Program-made: the position numbers and the translations under genes | Shown: piece after piece, positions 33,601 through 42,177 of the stretch | Position numbering within the stretch: the first letter of the stretch is position 1 | Layout of the letters: every line of letters starts with the position of its first letter | Source of the DNA: Sorangium aterium | GTDB lineage: Bacteria > Myxococcota_A > Polyangia > Polyangiales > Polyangiaceae | Assembly (NCBI RefSeq): GCF_028368935.1 | Contig: NZ_JAQNDK010000001.1 | Location: 558,001-622,000, forward strand | Length of the DNA stretch: 64,000 nucleotides | Direction: 5' to 3' | Notes under the pieces: generated by a model | What the model was told of the DNA's origin: nothing | The model's database searches: none | The model's input: only the letters and a program-made list of their open reading frames with translations

Positions 33601-36600
33601 CGCCGGTGCCGGAGATCGTCCTCCTCAGCCGCCCGAGATCGTCATGCACCCGCGTCGACCACGCGCCGTTCACGTCGATTTCGCCGATCAGCACCCCGTA
33701 CGCCGGGTGCGTGTACGTCCAGTGCGACACACCGAGCCCGTTCCACGTCTGGCTGACGAAGATCCCTTCGCCCGACATATCGTCGTGCTCATAGTTCCAG
33801 ATCCGCGGCGCTTCCCCGGGCGCCTCGCGCCTCTCCTGCGTCAGCCGCCCAGCCTCGTCGTAGACGAGCGAGGTCGTCTCCCGGACATCGGCGTCCGTGC
33901 TGTCCGGCTCGATCTTCACCTCGTCGAGCAGCCCGCGCTCGTCATGGTGGTAGTCGATGTGCAGCTTCCCCGGCAGGGTCGAGCCGACCTCGTACGCGCG
34001 CTCCGCCTGCGTGTCGATCAGCCCGACGAGCCACACACCAGGCCGCACGTCGAACGTCCTCGTCACCTCGCGGCGCACGCCTCCCTCGGTCTGAACGGTC
34101 TCCTTCCGCAGGTTGCCATAGTCGTCGACCTCATACGTCGCGCTCTGCCGGATCGGCGCCGCGCCGCCGGGGTCGTCCACGTCCACGCAGTGCGTGCGCG
34201 CCTCCTCGTTCCAGTCGATGCTCACCTCCGGGTCCTCGTACTCGCGTCGCGCCATCCCCTGCGTGGCAACGAAATAGCTGCGACCCCCGTTGAGCTGCAC
34301 CACCTGGTAATCGAGCTCCTGGTGGACCACCCGCGCCCGCGCGCGCGCGGGGCCCTCCTCGAGCGTGCATGATCCGTCGGTCAGCGGCTCGCAGTCGCGC
34401 GCGCCCAGCGGGCCGTGGGGCAGAATCGGCGTGACCTCCTGGATCGACCGCGGGCGCCCGGCGAAGGGATAGGTCATGCCCACCCGCGTCGCATGGTCGA
34501 AGGTGGTGACCCGCTCCACGGGCCACGCGCTGCTCCACTCCATCATCCGCCCGAACCCGAGCGCTCCGCGCCCGAGCAGGTCCGTCCGCAGGTCCTCGAA
34601 GCGGTAGCGCGTCCCGCCGGGCCTCTCGAGCCCGCCCAGCCACGCCACCACCGGCACCCCACGGCGTACACACAGTTGCGGATACGTGCACATAGCCCGA
34701 GGCTCTGACGCCGGATCCGTCCGGCCGTACCGGACCTGCACGCGGTGGGATCTCGGCTGATCGCCGTCCGAGACGCCGCTGAGGAGCTCCACGTCCGGCC
34801 CGGCCGCGAGCGTGACCTCGAGCGAAGACCCGTCCCGTGTGAGCACGTCGGCGCGGCCGTCACCGTCGAAGTCGCCGCTCCACATCGCGTCTCCGGCGGG
34901 GATGGGCGAGTAGTGCGTCCCCATCTCCGGCTCCTCCCATCCGATCTCCTCGCGCAGGAACGTGCCATCGCCGCGCGAGAGGAGCGCGATGATGCGATCG
35001 ATGTAGCGAGGCTCGGACGGCCAGGGGTTGAACGCGCCGGAGATCGACACGAGGAGATCGTCGCGCCCGTCGTGGTTCAGGTCGAACGGCTCGACCACCT
35101 TCCCTCCCGACTCGTTCGTCTCCAGGCCCAGCACCTCCACCATCCCGGGATCCGACAGCGGCACCGCGGGCCCGAGCCCGTTGCCCGTGTTCACGCTGAG
35201 CTCCACCGAGCCCGCGTGGACCCACAGCGCGTCGCTCAGCCCGTCGCCGTTGATGTCGGCGAGCGCCACCGGCGCCCCCTCTCGCTCGAGCGGGAACGCT
35301 GGCGTGGTCGTCACCTCCCCGGCCTCATCAAGCCCGATCGCCACCCCTCCCTGGCACGTGATCTCCTCGCCGACGACCACCTCGCCGACGACCAGCTCGC
35401 CGCGGCCATCGCCGTCGAGGTCGCCGCCGACCGCCCCCGGACACCTGCCGCGCGCGGCGCGCACGCCCGTCTCGATGCGCTCGCCGAACAAGCCGCCCTC
35501 GTTCAGCTGGATGCTCCAGAACGACTCGAGCTGGGACGGCGCGAACGCGATCACGACATCGAGCAACGCATCACCGTCCAGATCGACCAGCTCGAGCGCG
35601 GGCGGGGGCGACGAGAACTTGCCCGTACAGTAGAACTCCGTACCCGCCGACACCGTCGTGCGCGTGGCGAAGAACGCTTCCTTCGTATCGCTCCATTGGA
35701 CGAGCTGGTAGCCACACGTCTTGGTGTCATAGGCGAGCAGCTCCACCTTGCCGTCCCCGTCGGCGTCGATCGGACGGCTGTGCTTGAGGTTGGTGTTCTC
35801 CAGCGCGGACCGCGCCGGATTGACGCGCACGGTCCGGAACGAAATGTCGCTGCCCGGCTGGGAGAGGCTCAGGTACAGCTCGTCCGGCGGCTCCGGCGGG
35901 TCGTAGGGATGGGGCAGCCCGATCACAGGGCGCGGGAGCCCCGGGGGCGTCGGAACGTCGATGGCGCGGAGGATGTCGTCCTTACCGTCCCCGTTGGCGT
36001 CGAAGACGCGCAGCGAGGTGACGACCCCGGAGACGGGGAGCACCGGACCACCGGCGAACTGCAAAGGGTCCTCGTGCACCCAGTGCAGCCGCTTCGGCCA
36101 GAGGCACGTCCCCTCCCGTCCGCACTTCTGCACGGAGGAGAGCAGGCTCCGGCCGAGCTGCCCCACCTCGTAATCGAGCGTGTACTCCCAGACCTTCCGC
36201 GTCGTCCCCGGATTCGGAGCCCACATCGAGATCGTCTTGAGCCGCCTCGTCGACCGCCAGCGGACCCCGCTCTTGTACGAGATGCTCGGGTCAGGGCGGT
36301 CCTCGTACTCGAACACGATCTTCCGGCGAGGCGATGAGCCCGGCCCATAGGCGATCGTCTCGATCAGGAACTCGTGCGAGTAAGGCGGTTCGGAGGCGAT
36401 GTGCTTTTCGTACAGGTACCGGATCTCGTTCCCCGAGCGGTCCAGCTCGCGCGAGAGCAGCCAAAGCGGCGTCACGACGCGGGCCGACCGCTCGGCCACG
36501 CTGCGAGCCACGACCTGCGTGGCGTACGTCTCCTCGTAAATGCGGATCCGGCCGTCCTTGGTGCGCACCTCGAAGGCCCCCGGCCCGCCCGCGCTCGCCC

Positions 36601-37225
36601 CGCCGAGCTCGAAGATCCTCGACATCTCGTCGTCCTCGGTGCGGTATTCGCCTCGCTGATCGGACCACTTCACCGGGACGAGCTTCTTGCCGTCGAGGCA
36701 ATAGCTATCGGACGCGTCGTAGTCCACGCCGTCGGCCCGCCCCTCCGTGGCGATCGTCGCATCGCAGCGCGCGATCACCGACGAGCTGCCGGCGACGCTC
36801 CACCCGCGCCCCACAGGGCCGTTGCCTCCGCGGCTCGAGTAGCGGAGCGCGAGGTCTGGCGTCACCCCGAGCCCCTGCGGAACGTCGAGCGGAATGGTGT
36901 AGGTGAAGGCGCCATCCGCAGTGACCTGCCCCTCGCCAGGGAGGTAGCCGACATCGTCGCCGCGGACGATCGATGCCTGCGGCATCTCCAGCGGATCGCG
37001 CAGGACAGGCGGCACGGTGACCGTCGCCGCGGAGACGGCCGTGCCGAGCCCGTCGACAGCCTGCCGCTCGTGCGTGCCGCACGCGACGAGGACCAGCACG
37101 AGAATGGCCAAAGACCAGCGTAGAGACGACGCCATCGAGGACGCCAGCGTCAATGCACGCATCGAGAACCGCCGAGGACGCTGCGAGGCCGTCCGGACGG
37201 CCTCGCGCCGAGGTTCAGTCTTCAT
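30626..37225 (-). CDS. Lipid-anchored SpvB/FG-GAP/RHS polymorphic toxin with deaminase-like C-terminus
   Basis: A 2199-aa protein. A long basic N-region and hydrophobic core end at lipobox VLVAC (Cys49), placing it on a membrane. A SpvB-like domain begins near 97 (GEGQVTADGAFTYTIPLDVP). About seven FG-GAP/VCBS calcium-loop repeats of the type DANGDGKDDIL follow, then a TcdB middle-type region (LLGRGALGFGRM), many YD repeats, and the RHS core signature RGRLYDPNQRRFLTPDPL ending NLVDPTGLY near 1880. The last 320 residues are the variable tip, closing with GLGCAEGVCSEAL (Cys2141, Glu2143) and DVCSTCEST (Cys2173, Cys2176), the CxE...CxxC zinc pattern of nucleic-acid deaminase toxins. GGTGG precedes ATG 37225; ATGs at 37162 and 37135 are alternatives. 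Confidence 0.9.
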   Translation of the reverse strand: MKTEPRREAVRTASQRPRRFSMRALTLASSMASSLRWSLAILVLVLVACGTHERQAVDGLGTAVSAATVTVPPVLRDPLEMPQASIVRGDDVGYLPGEGQVTADGAFTYTIPLDVPQGLGVTPDLALRYSSRGGNGPVGRGWSVAGSSSVIARCDATIATEGRADGVDYDASDSYCLDGKKLVPVKWSDQRGEYRTEDDEMSRIFELGGASAGGPGAFEVRTKDGRIRIYEETYATQVVARSVAERSARVVTPLWLLSRELDRSGNEIRYLYEKHIASEPPYSHEFLIETIAYGPGSSPRRKIVFEYEDRPDPSISYKSGVRWRSTRRLKTISMWAPNPGTTRKVWEYTLDYEVGQLGRSLLSSVQKCGREGTCLWPKRLHWVHEDPLQFAGGPVLPVSGVVTSLRVFDANGDGKDDILRAIDVPTPPGLPRPVIGLPHPYDPPEPPDELYLSLSQPGSDISFRTVRVNPARSALENTNLKHSRPIDADGDGKVELLAYDTKTCGYQLVQWSDTKEAFFATRTTVSAGTEFYCTGKFSSPPPALELVDLDGDALLDVVIAFAPSQLESFWSIQLNEGGLFGERIETGVRAARGRCPGAVGGDLDGDGRGELVVGEVVVGEEITCQGGVAIGLDEAGEVTTTPAFPLEREGAPVALADINGDGLSDALWVHAGSVELSVNTGNGLGPAVPLSDPGMVEVLGLETNESGGKVVEPFDLNHDGRDDLLVSISGAFNPWPSEPRYIDRIIALLSRGDGTFLREEIGWEEPEMGTHYSPIPAGDAMWSGDFDGDGRADVLTRDGSSLEVTLAAGPDVELLSGVSDGDQPRSHRVQVRYGRTDPASEPRAMCTYPQLCVRRGVPVVAWLGGLERPGGTRYRFEDLRTDLLGRGALGFGRMMEWSSAWPVERVTTFDHATRVGMTYPFAGRPRSIQEVTPILPHGPLGARDCEPLTDGSCTLEEGPARARARVVHQELDYQVVQLNGGRSYFVATQGMARREYEDPEVSIDWNEEARTHCVDVDDPGGAAPIRQSATYEVDDYGNLRKETVQTEGGVRREVTRTFDVRPGVWLVGLIDTQAERAYEVGSTLPGKLHIDYHHDERGLLDEVKIEPDSTDADVRETTSLVYDEAGRLTQERREAPGEAPRIWNYEHDDMSGEGIFVSQTWNGLGVSHWTYTHPAYGVLIGEIDVNGAWSTRVHDDLGRLRRTISGTGAVSETAMAAWVDAGKTAGLTVETTLSRGGRAVATVDERGLVVEEAERSFDGRMKVRARSYDVFGRLLSVSRPGFGAAAEEKAERTYDSLGRVLSETGPDGARQRYEHELLQTITIDPEGRRSRRVVDPEGRPRETAVEVDGAWQSTMFAYGLNSKLWKVTDPKGNVTEMQHDIRGRRTTVRDPDAGTRRTRYNGHGEIREEVNALGEWTVVVRDAMGRRRQVKRVDEVTTFTWDTAPHGVGQLAGVVSPDGTAVSYTYGAMGRVSEVRTSVEGEEFAVGVTYTPDGLRDELLYPKVPGRDRFRVKHVYEDGSLSELRASQDDGTTRLLWKVHKRNADGALLAATFGNEVFVQRTYDPVTGRLETAQATKSEPLQALTYGYYEDGRVRERRDSVALRIETFQYDDAGRLERWDLAAPDGAQGTEYNYDELGNLRTVAVDGVLAEESRHDPAGRPHVAVAHGGVAFKHDAAGRLEWSSEGLNIGYTAFDLPRWVEKKGERWEFLYDAFGARVKKTHGEEETVYIGGVYERRTDAGGTRHVFRVASPEGEVAQVVFAAPKDERTLYVHSDPLGSVGVVTDAAGKEVERLHYEPFGRRIEADGRAPGVAKGEVKHGFTGHRHDDELGLIDMRGRLYDPNQRRFLTPDPLVTDPLWGQSYNRYSYVMNDPVNLVDPTGLYWKKVTYTDGSTGWAEFDDTTGALIGIEAETIEVVAPSGDGQSPPPGGSRERGGPEIRRDLAQFFAAGNEYFEQGGGSSVGDDYSGAGDTLAATLERGVRLSDLTGEKPMPNLVSGSVMGDPDIVPRFTWSAAVARDFHNSLELGGLAWHAGNDGEAFMLDLRAAMDVVALCGTVAVESGIGVAMVLGAVLPKLGGGASGADAAKGVTRDLHGEAVAARDALAAELAQTRHPPATVVGAYSPSVGRAIAGASRGGGLGCAEGVCSEALGHPPDIRFTPAVRPRTGQPIDVCSTCESTYGRGAFPDPATGFQTDRGGQ

Positions 37226-37378
37226 ATCGTCCACCCATGGGGCGGGGCTTCCACCGACGCAGCCCCGCCGAATCCGTTGCGCTCCGCTGCCATTGAAGAG
37301 CAGCTCGCCGGGGAGCTGGCAAACACCATGGTCATGGTGGCGAGTCAATCCACTTCCTGCAATCGACTCTCCGCCGAG

Positions 37379-37602
37379 ATCGTTCCCCGTCTCCCGGCGA
37401 GACCCAACCCTTCCTCCGAGACCACCTCCGGTCGAAAGGTGGAGGGGCTCGTGTCCCTCCACGACGATCTCCCGTCTCCCGGCGAGACCCAACCCTTCCC
37501 TCGAGACCACCTCCGGTCTCGACGCGAAGGGTCCCCCCTTCGTCCGCGACGATCTCTCGTCTCCCCGCGAGACCTCACCCTCCCTTCGAGACGAGCCGCT
37601 GG
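37379..37602. repeat. 85-bp tandem repeat upstream of the RHS gene
   Basis: About 2.6 copies with an exact 85-bp offset (units begin near 37387, 37472, 37557). Each unit contains GTCTC-CCGGC-GAGAC, a small perfect hairpin (slightly changed in the third), and ACCACCTCCGGT. The array sits 155-380 bp before the RHS start codon, where regulation would act. Confidence 0.88.
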
Positions 37603-37754
37603 CCGCCTGCTGGCCTCCCACTGGCCGCCTGCTGGCCTCCCACTGGCCGCCTGCTGGCCTCCCACTGGCCGCCTGCTGGCCTCCCACTGGCCGCCTGCTG
37701 GCCTCTCACTGGCCTCTCACTGGCCGCCTGCTGGCCTCCCACTGGCCTCCTGCC
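37599..37754. repeat. 22-bp (2 x 11) tandem repeat upstream of the RHS gene
   Basis: Six 22-bp units plus partial ones, each made of two 11-mers, CTGGCCGCCTG and CTGGCCTCCCA. One extra 11-mer at 37709-37719 breaks the alternation. The 22-bp period is not a multiple of three, so the open frame through it is not coding. It abuts the 85-bp array and reaches to about 105 bp before the next gene. Nothing else is recognisable in 37226-37378. Confidence 0.93.
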
Positions 37755-37859
37755 GACCTTCGACAGCGTGCTCCCCTCGCCCCCGTCGAAAACCTGCCTT
37801 CTCCCCCTGGGCACGAGATTCGAGATGACATGTGCTCGCGCGGCGCCTAGGTTGCGAGA

Positions 37860-38729
37860 ATGGCCATGACCAAGACCCGATCGAAATCGAAGAACACCAA
37901 TCCGTCTGTGTCAGCAAGCCAGATCTTCACCACGTCGGACGCGAACGAGGCCTACCGCCACTTCCTGCCTCTGGTGCAGGCGGAGGTCCCGGCCGATCGC
38001 GCCGAGATATGCCGGCTCTCGGTCGATCTCGTCCGCGCCAACGTCGACCGCGGCGTCGGCGCGATACGCCCCCACCTCGGCCGCGTCGTGGAGAAGCTGC
38101 CGCTGTGCCCGATCGACGGCATGCTCGAGCTCCCGAGCCTCGCGCTCGGGCTCGTCGCCGCCGCAGGGCGCGTCGTGGCCGCCGCGAGCGAGCGCGAGAT
38201 CGAGACCCGCCTCGAGAAGTTCCGCCCCATGCGCGATCTCACGCTGCGACAACTCGAGATCTTCGCGGAGCTCAAGCTCGTGCCCAAGCAGCGTGTCGCC
38301 GCGATCCGCCGCGGTTCGGGCCCGGTCGACAGCGCGCGTGACGGCGTCGATATTGTCGGGGTGTTCCACGAGCTCGCGGAGACCCTGGACGGCAAACACC
38401 CGTTCTCGCCAGACTACCTCGCCGCGATGGCCGAGCACGCGAGCTGGCTCCTCGTCCAGCTCAAGCCCCGGGGCGCCCAGCAGAAGCCCTCCGAGCGCTC
38501 CCCAGAAGCCGTCGTCCGCGACCAGTTCTGGACCGTCGTGAACCGGCGTTACGACCACCTGCGAGAAGCCGGCGTCGCCGTGTTCGGGTTGCGCCAGCTC
38601 GACGCCCACGTGCCGCCGATCGGCGCCCGCACCCCATCGCCCTCGGCCGCGCAGCCGACCGTGAAGACGAAACCGGCCAGCGCCGCGCCTGCCCCGGCCG
38701 CGCCGCCCGGGATCACCGCCGATCCATGA
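37860..38729 (+). CDS. Hypothetical protein
   Basis: A 289-aa soluble protein. The N-terminus is basic (MAMTKTRSKSKNTNPSVS), the middle 40-235 is a helical domain (AYRHFLPLVQAEVPADRAEI, DGMLELPSLALGLVAAAGRV, LTLRQLEIFAELKLVPKQRV), and the tail is Pro/Ala/Thr-rich. No motif known to me is present. A second ATG two codons on could be the start. It diverges from the RHS gene across the repeat arrays. Confidence 0.72.
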   Translation: MAMTKTRSKSKNTNPSVSASQIFTTSDANEAYRHFLPLVQAEVPADRAEICRLSVDLVRANVDRGVGAIRPHLGRVVEKLPLCPIDGMLELPSLALGLVAAAGRVVAAASEREIETRLEKFRPMRDLTLRQLEIFAELKLVPKQRVAAIRRGSGPVDSARDGVDIVGVFHELAETLDGKHPFSPDYLAAMAEHASWLLVQLKPRGAQQKPSERSPEAVVRDQFWTVVNRRYDHLREAGVAVFGLRQLDAHVPPIGARTPSPSAAQPTVKTKPASAAPAPAAPPGITADP

Positions 38730-38780
38730 CCCGCACGGCGCCGTGCGCCCCCACCCCGGGCCCACACAGCGCCCTGCCCC

Positions 38781-38847
38781 GCGCCAGCCGTCCCCTACGC
38801 GCCAGCCGTCCCCTAGAGGACCCCTTCGGGTAGAGGACCCCTTCGGG
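38781..38847. repeat. Two adjacent short tandem duplications
   Basis: GCGCCAGCCGTCCCCTA occurs twice (38781-38797, 38799-38815), followed at once by two copies of TAGAGGACCCCTTCGGG (38814-38830, 38831-38847). The second unit contains the small hairpin ACCC-CTTC-GGGT. They lie in the gap between the hypothetical gene and glgP and could act in termination. Confidence 0.88.
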
Positions 38848-39004
38848 ACGCCTTCCCGCCCGCAGCTCCAGGCCGCCGGCCTGTATTCCGCTCGTATCGT
38901 ACCGGCAGCCAGGAACGATCGGCAATCCCCGCCCACACGGAACCTCATCCGAGCACGTCGCGCAGCCAACCAGGGCGGGCCGGATCCGTCTAAAGTGCGC
39001 CGCC

Positions 39005-41581
39005 ATGGCCAACCCGATCGACGCCGACCCCAACCGTCAGAGAGAAACCCCCGCCCAGCGAGACAACGTCACCCAGCAACGCGACACCCCCGCCGCATTT
39101 TTCCGCGGCAACTCGGCGCCGGACGCCCGTACCGGCATGCACCCCGTCGCGCTGCGCCGCGCCTTCGCCGATCACCTGCACTACTCGCGCGCCCGGGAGT
39201 CCATGACCGCCACGCCGTTCGACCGGTACGTGGCCCTCGCCCTGTCGGCGCGCGATCGCCTCGTCGACCGGTGGACGAAGACGCAGCACACCTACTACGA
39301 GCAGGACGTCAAGCGCGGCTACTACCTCTCCGCAGAGTTCCTCCTCGGCCGGGCGCTCGTCGCCAACCTGCAGGCGCTCGACATCTACGACAGCTACAAG
39401 ACCGTGCTCGGCGAGCTCGGCCTCGACCTCGATGAGCTCGTCGAGCAAGAGCCCGACGCCGGGCTCGGCAATGGCGGCCTCGGTCGGCTCGCGGCGTGCT
39501 TCCTCGACTCCATGGCCACGATCGGCCTGCCCACCTACGGGTACGGCATCCGGTACGAGTTCGGCATCTTCGAGCAGGTCATCCGCGACGGCTACCAGGT
39601 CGAGCGCGCCGACGAGTGGCTGCGCTTCGGCAACCCCTGGGAGATCGAGCGCCCCGAGCACGCCGTCCCGGTCTCGTTCGGCGGCTACACCGAGCGCGTC
39701 CCCGACAAGCGCGGCGGCTTCCGCGTGGTCTGGCGCCACTCCGAGCAGGTCATCGGCGTCCCGTTCGACACGCCCATCGCGGGCTACCAGTCGAACACCG
39801 TCAACACGCTCCGCCTCTGGTCGGCCCGCGCGGGCGAGGAGTTCGACTTCGAGCTCTTCAACGCGGGCGACTACGTGCACGCCGTCCACGAGAAGAACCA
39901 GTCGGAGGTCATCTCCAAGGTCCTCTACCCGAACGACAACTTCGACAAGGGCAAGGAGCTGCGCCTCCGGCAGGAGTACTTCTTCGTCGCCTGCTCCATC
40001 GCCGACATCGTGAACCGCTACAACCGCGTCCACCCGGACTTCTCGCGCTTCGCCGAGAAGAACGCGATCCAGCTGAACGACACCCACCCCGCCATCGCGA
40101 TCGCCGAGCTGATGCGCGTCCTCATCGACGACCACCTGCTCGCCTGGGAGGACGCGTGGAAGCAGACGGTCGGGGCCTTCGGGTACACGAACCACACCCT
40201 GCTGCCCGAGGCGCTCGAGCGCTGGCCCGTCGCGCTCTTCGAGCGGCTCCTGCCGCGGCACCTCGAGATCATCTACGAGATCAACCGGCGGTTCTTGCGC
40301 GAGGTGATGGACGCCCACCCGCAAGACCAGGACCGCGTCGCGAGGATGTCCCTCATCGAGGAAGGCCACGAGCGGCACGTGCGCATGGCCCACCTCGCGG
40401 TCGTCGGCTCGCACTCGGTGAACGGCGTGGCCAAGCTCCACTCCGAGCTCGTCAAGCGCGACCTGCTCCGCGACTTCTACGACCTCTGGCCCGAGCGGTT
40501 CAACAACAAGACGAACGGCGTCACGTTCAGGCGGTGGCTGCTCGCCTGTAACCCCGCGCTCGCCGCGCTCGTCACCGAGAAGGTCGGCCCGAAGTGGGTG
40601 ACGGAGTTCGAGCGGCTGCGCGAGCTCGAGCGCCACCTCGAGGACCCGGAGTTCATCGAGCGGATCGCCGCGGTGAAGCGCGCGAACAAGGTGGCGCTCG
40701 CCAAGGTCATCGCGCAGGAGCTCGACATCAACGTCGACCCCGCCTCGATCTTCGACGTCCAGATCAAGCGCCTCCACGAGTACAAGCGCCAGCTGCTCAA
40801 CGCGCTCCACATCGTCGCGCTCTACCTGCGCCAGAAGCGCGGCGAGCAGATCATGCCGCGGACCTTCATCTTCGGCGCCAAGGCGGCGCCCGGCTACCGG
40901 CAGGCGAAGCTCATCATCAAGTTCATCCACGCCGTCGCCTACGTCGTGAACGGCGACCGGCGCCACACCGGGCTCCGGGTCGCGTTCATGCCGAATTACC
41001 GCGTCTCGCTGGCCGAGCGCATCATCCCCGCCGCCGACGTCTCCGAGCAGATCTCGACCGCGGGCATGGAGGCGTCGGGCACCGGCAACATGAAGCTCGC
41101 GCTGAACGGCGCGCTCACCGTCGGCACGCTCGACGGCGCGAACATCGAGATCCGCGACGCCGTGGGCCCGGAGAACTTCTTCCTGTTCGGCCTGACCGCC
41201 GACGAGGTCATCGCCCGCCGCAACGAGCACTTCGAGGGGCGCTCCGCGGTCCTGGCCGACCCGGAGCTGCGCGAGGTGATCGAGCTCATCTCGTCGGGCT
41301 TCTTCTCCCCGGAGTACCGCGAGCTCTTCCAGCCCCTGCTCGACCGGCTCCTCGGCCGGGACGAGTACATGATGCTGGCCGACTTCAAGGCCTACTCCGC
41401 CTGTCAGCGCGACGTGGAGGCGGCCTACGCCGACCGGCAGAGCTGGCTGCGCAAGTCCGCGCTCAACATCGCGCGCGTGGGCGAGTTCTCCTCGGACCGC
41501 ACGGTGCGCGAGTACGCGCGCGACATCTGGGGCCTCACGCCCGTCGAGATCGACCTCGGCGCGGCCATGTCGCTCGTGTGA
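39005..41581 (+). CDS. glgP: Glycogen/alpha-glucan phosphorylase
   Basis: An 858-aa PLP enzyme that releases glucose-1-phosphate from glycogen. The GLGNGGLGRLAACFLDSMAT segment near residues 155-175 and the PLP site EASGTGNMKLALNGALT with Lys697 identify it. NMTQ/PNYRVSLAE-type and SVNGVAKLHSELV segments are also as expected. It is of normal length. The first 35 residues are an unusual Arg/Gln/Asp-rich extension. No other glycogen gene is adjacent, and a compact hairpin follows the stop. Confidence 0.97.
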   Translation: MANPIDADPNRQRETPAQRDNVTQQRDTPAAFFRGNSAPDARTGMHPVALRRAFADHLHYSRARESMTATPFDRYVALALSARDRLVDRWTKTQHTYYEQDVKRGYYLSAEFLLGRALVANLQALDIYDSYKTVLGELGLDLDELVEQEPDAGLGNGGLGRLAACFLDSMATIGLPTYGYGIRYEFGIFEQVIRDGYQVERADEWLRFGNPWEIERPEHAVPVSFGGYTERVPDKRGGFRVVWRHSEQVIGVPFDTPIAGYQSNTVNTLRLWSARAGEEFDFELFNAGDYVHAVHEKNQSEVISKVLYPNDNFDKGKELRLRQEYFFVACSIADIVNRYNRVHPDFSRFAEKNAIQLNDTHPAIAIAELMRVLIDDHLLAWEDAWKQTVGAFGYTNHTLLPEALERWPVALFERLLPRHLEIIYEINRRFLREVMDAHPQDQDRVARMSLIEEGHERHVRMAHLAVVGSHSVNGVAKLHSELVKRDLLRDFYDLWPERFNNKTNGVTFRRWLLACNPALAALVTEKVGPKWVTEFERLRELERHLEDPEFIERIAAVKRANKVALAKVIAQELDINVDPASIFDVQIKRLHEYKRQLLNALHIVALYLRQKRGEQIMPRTFIFGAKAAPGYRQAKLIIKFIHAVAYVVNGDRRHTGLRVAFMPNYRVSLAERIIPAADVSEQISTAGMEASGTGNMKLALNGALTVGTLDGANIEIRDAVGPENFFLFGLTADEVIARRNEHFEGRSAVLADPELREVIELISSGFFSPEYRELFQPLLDRLLGRDEYMMLADFKAYSACQRDVEAAYADRQSWLRKSALNIARVGEFSSDRTVREYARDIWGLTPVEIDLGAAMSLV

Positions 41582-41624
41582 CGACGCCGGCGCGCCCTCC
41601 GCCGCAGGCCGCTCGCGCGCCCGC

Positions 41625-41646
41625 GGCGGGGCGGCGGCGCCCCGCC
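41625..41646 (+). terminator. GC-rich hairpin after glgP
   Basis: GGCGGGGC and GCCCCGCC form a perfect 8-bp stem around a 6-nt loop, 44 bp after the glgP stop. No U-tract follows. Confidence 0.5.
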
Positions 41647-41853
41647 GGCCGGAGCCAGCCAGGCCAGGCCGGCGCCCGCGAACGAACCCAGCAGCACCTC
41701 GGCCCGGTTCCATGAGCCTGGCGCCACAGCGGACGGAAAATCCAGGCCCACGCGTGGCGAACGGCGCCGCGGCGGAGCATGCTTCCGGGGCATGAGCCAG
41801 CTTCGTCGGCCGCTCGCCGGGGCGGGGCTCTTGCTATCCTTCCCGACGGATTT

Positions 41854-42177
41854 ATGCCGAACGATCCTGAGGAAAGAGAAGACAAGCAGGGCGACCTCGC
41901 GACCGAGCGGGAACGGAAGGTCGAGAAGGCCCGCCGCTACAAGGTCGTGTTTCACAACGACGACTACACGACGATGGAGTTCGTCGTGCTCGTCCTCATG
42001 AAGTTCTTCCACCGCACCGAGACGGAGGCCACGCACATCATGCTGAGCGTGCACCACCGCGGCCACGGGGTCGCCGGCGTGTACACGAAGGATGTCGCCG
42101 AGACCAAGGTCGCCCAAGTCCAGGACTTCGCCAAGGAGCACGCGATGCCCCTTCGGTTGACCGCCGAGCCGGAATGA
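41854..42177 (+). CDS. clpS: ATP-dependent Clp protease adaptor ClpS
   Basis: A 107-aa adaptor that hands N-degron substrates to ClpA. The ClpS core is clear: YKVVFHNDDYTTMEFVV near residues 30-46, HRTETEATHIMLSVHHRG and GVAGVYTKDVAETKV. The ATG at 41854 (MPNDPEEREDK) gives normal length; upstream in-frame codons look non-coding. Its stop overlaps the clpA start (ATGA), so translation is coupled. TATCCT at 41835-41840 is a possible -10 box with a very short leader. Confidence 0.95.
   Translation: MPNDPEEREDKQGDLATERERKVEKARRYKVVFHNDDYTTMEFVVLVLMKFFHRTETEATHIMLSVHHRGHGVAGVYTKDVAETKVAQVQDFAKEHAMPLRLTAEPE

Noticed and set aside
37226..37687. Upstream extension of the RHS reading frame through the tandem repeats
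   Set aside because: The 22-bp and 85-bp units are not multiples of three, so the repeated peptide is accidental; a signal peptide begins downstream.
37379..37754. CRISPR-like array
   Set aside because: Units are directly adjacent with no unique spacers, and no cas gene is present.
38990..41713. Minus-strand frame opposite glgP
   Set aside because: Val/Leu/Glu/Arg-rich shadow; glgP has all catalytic motifs.
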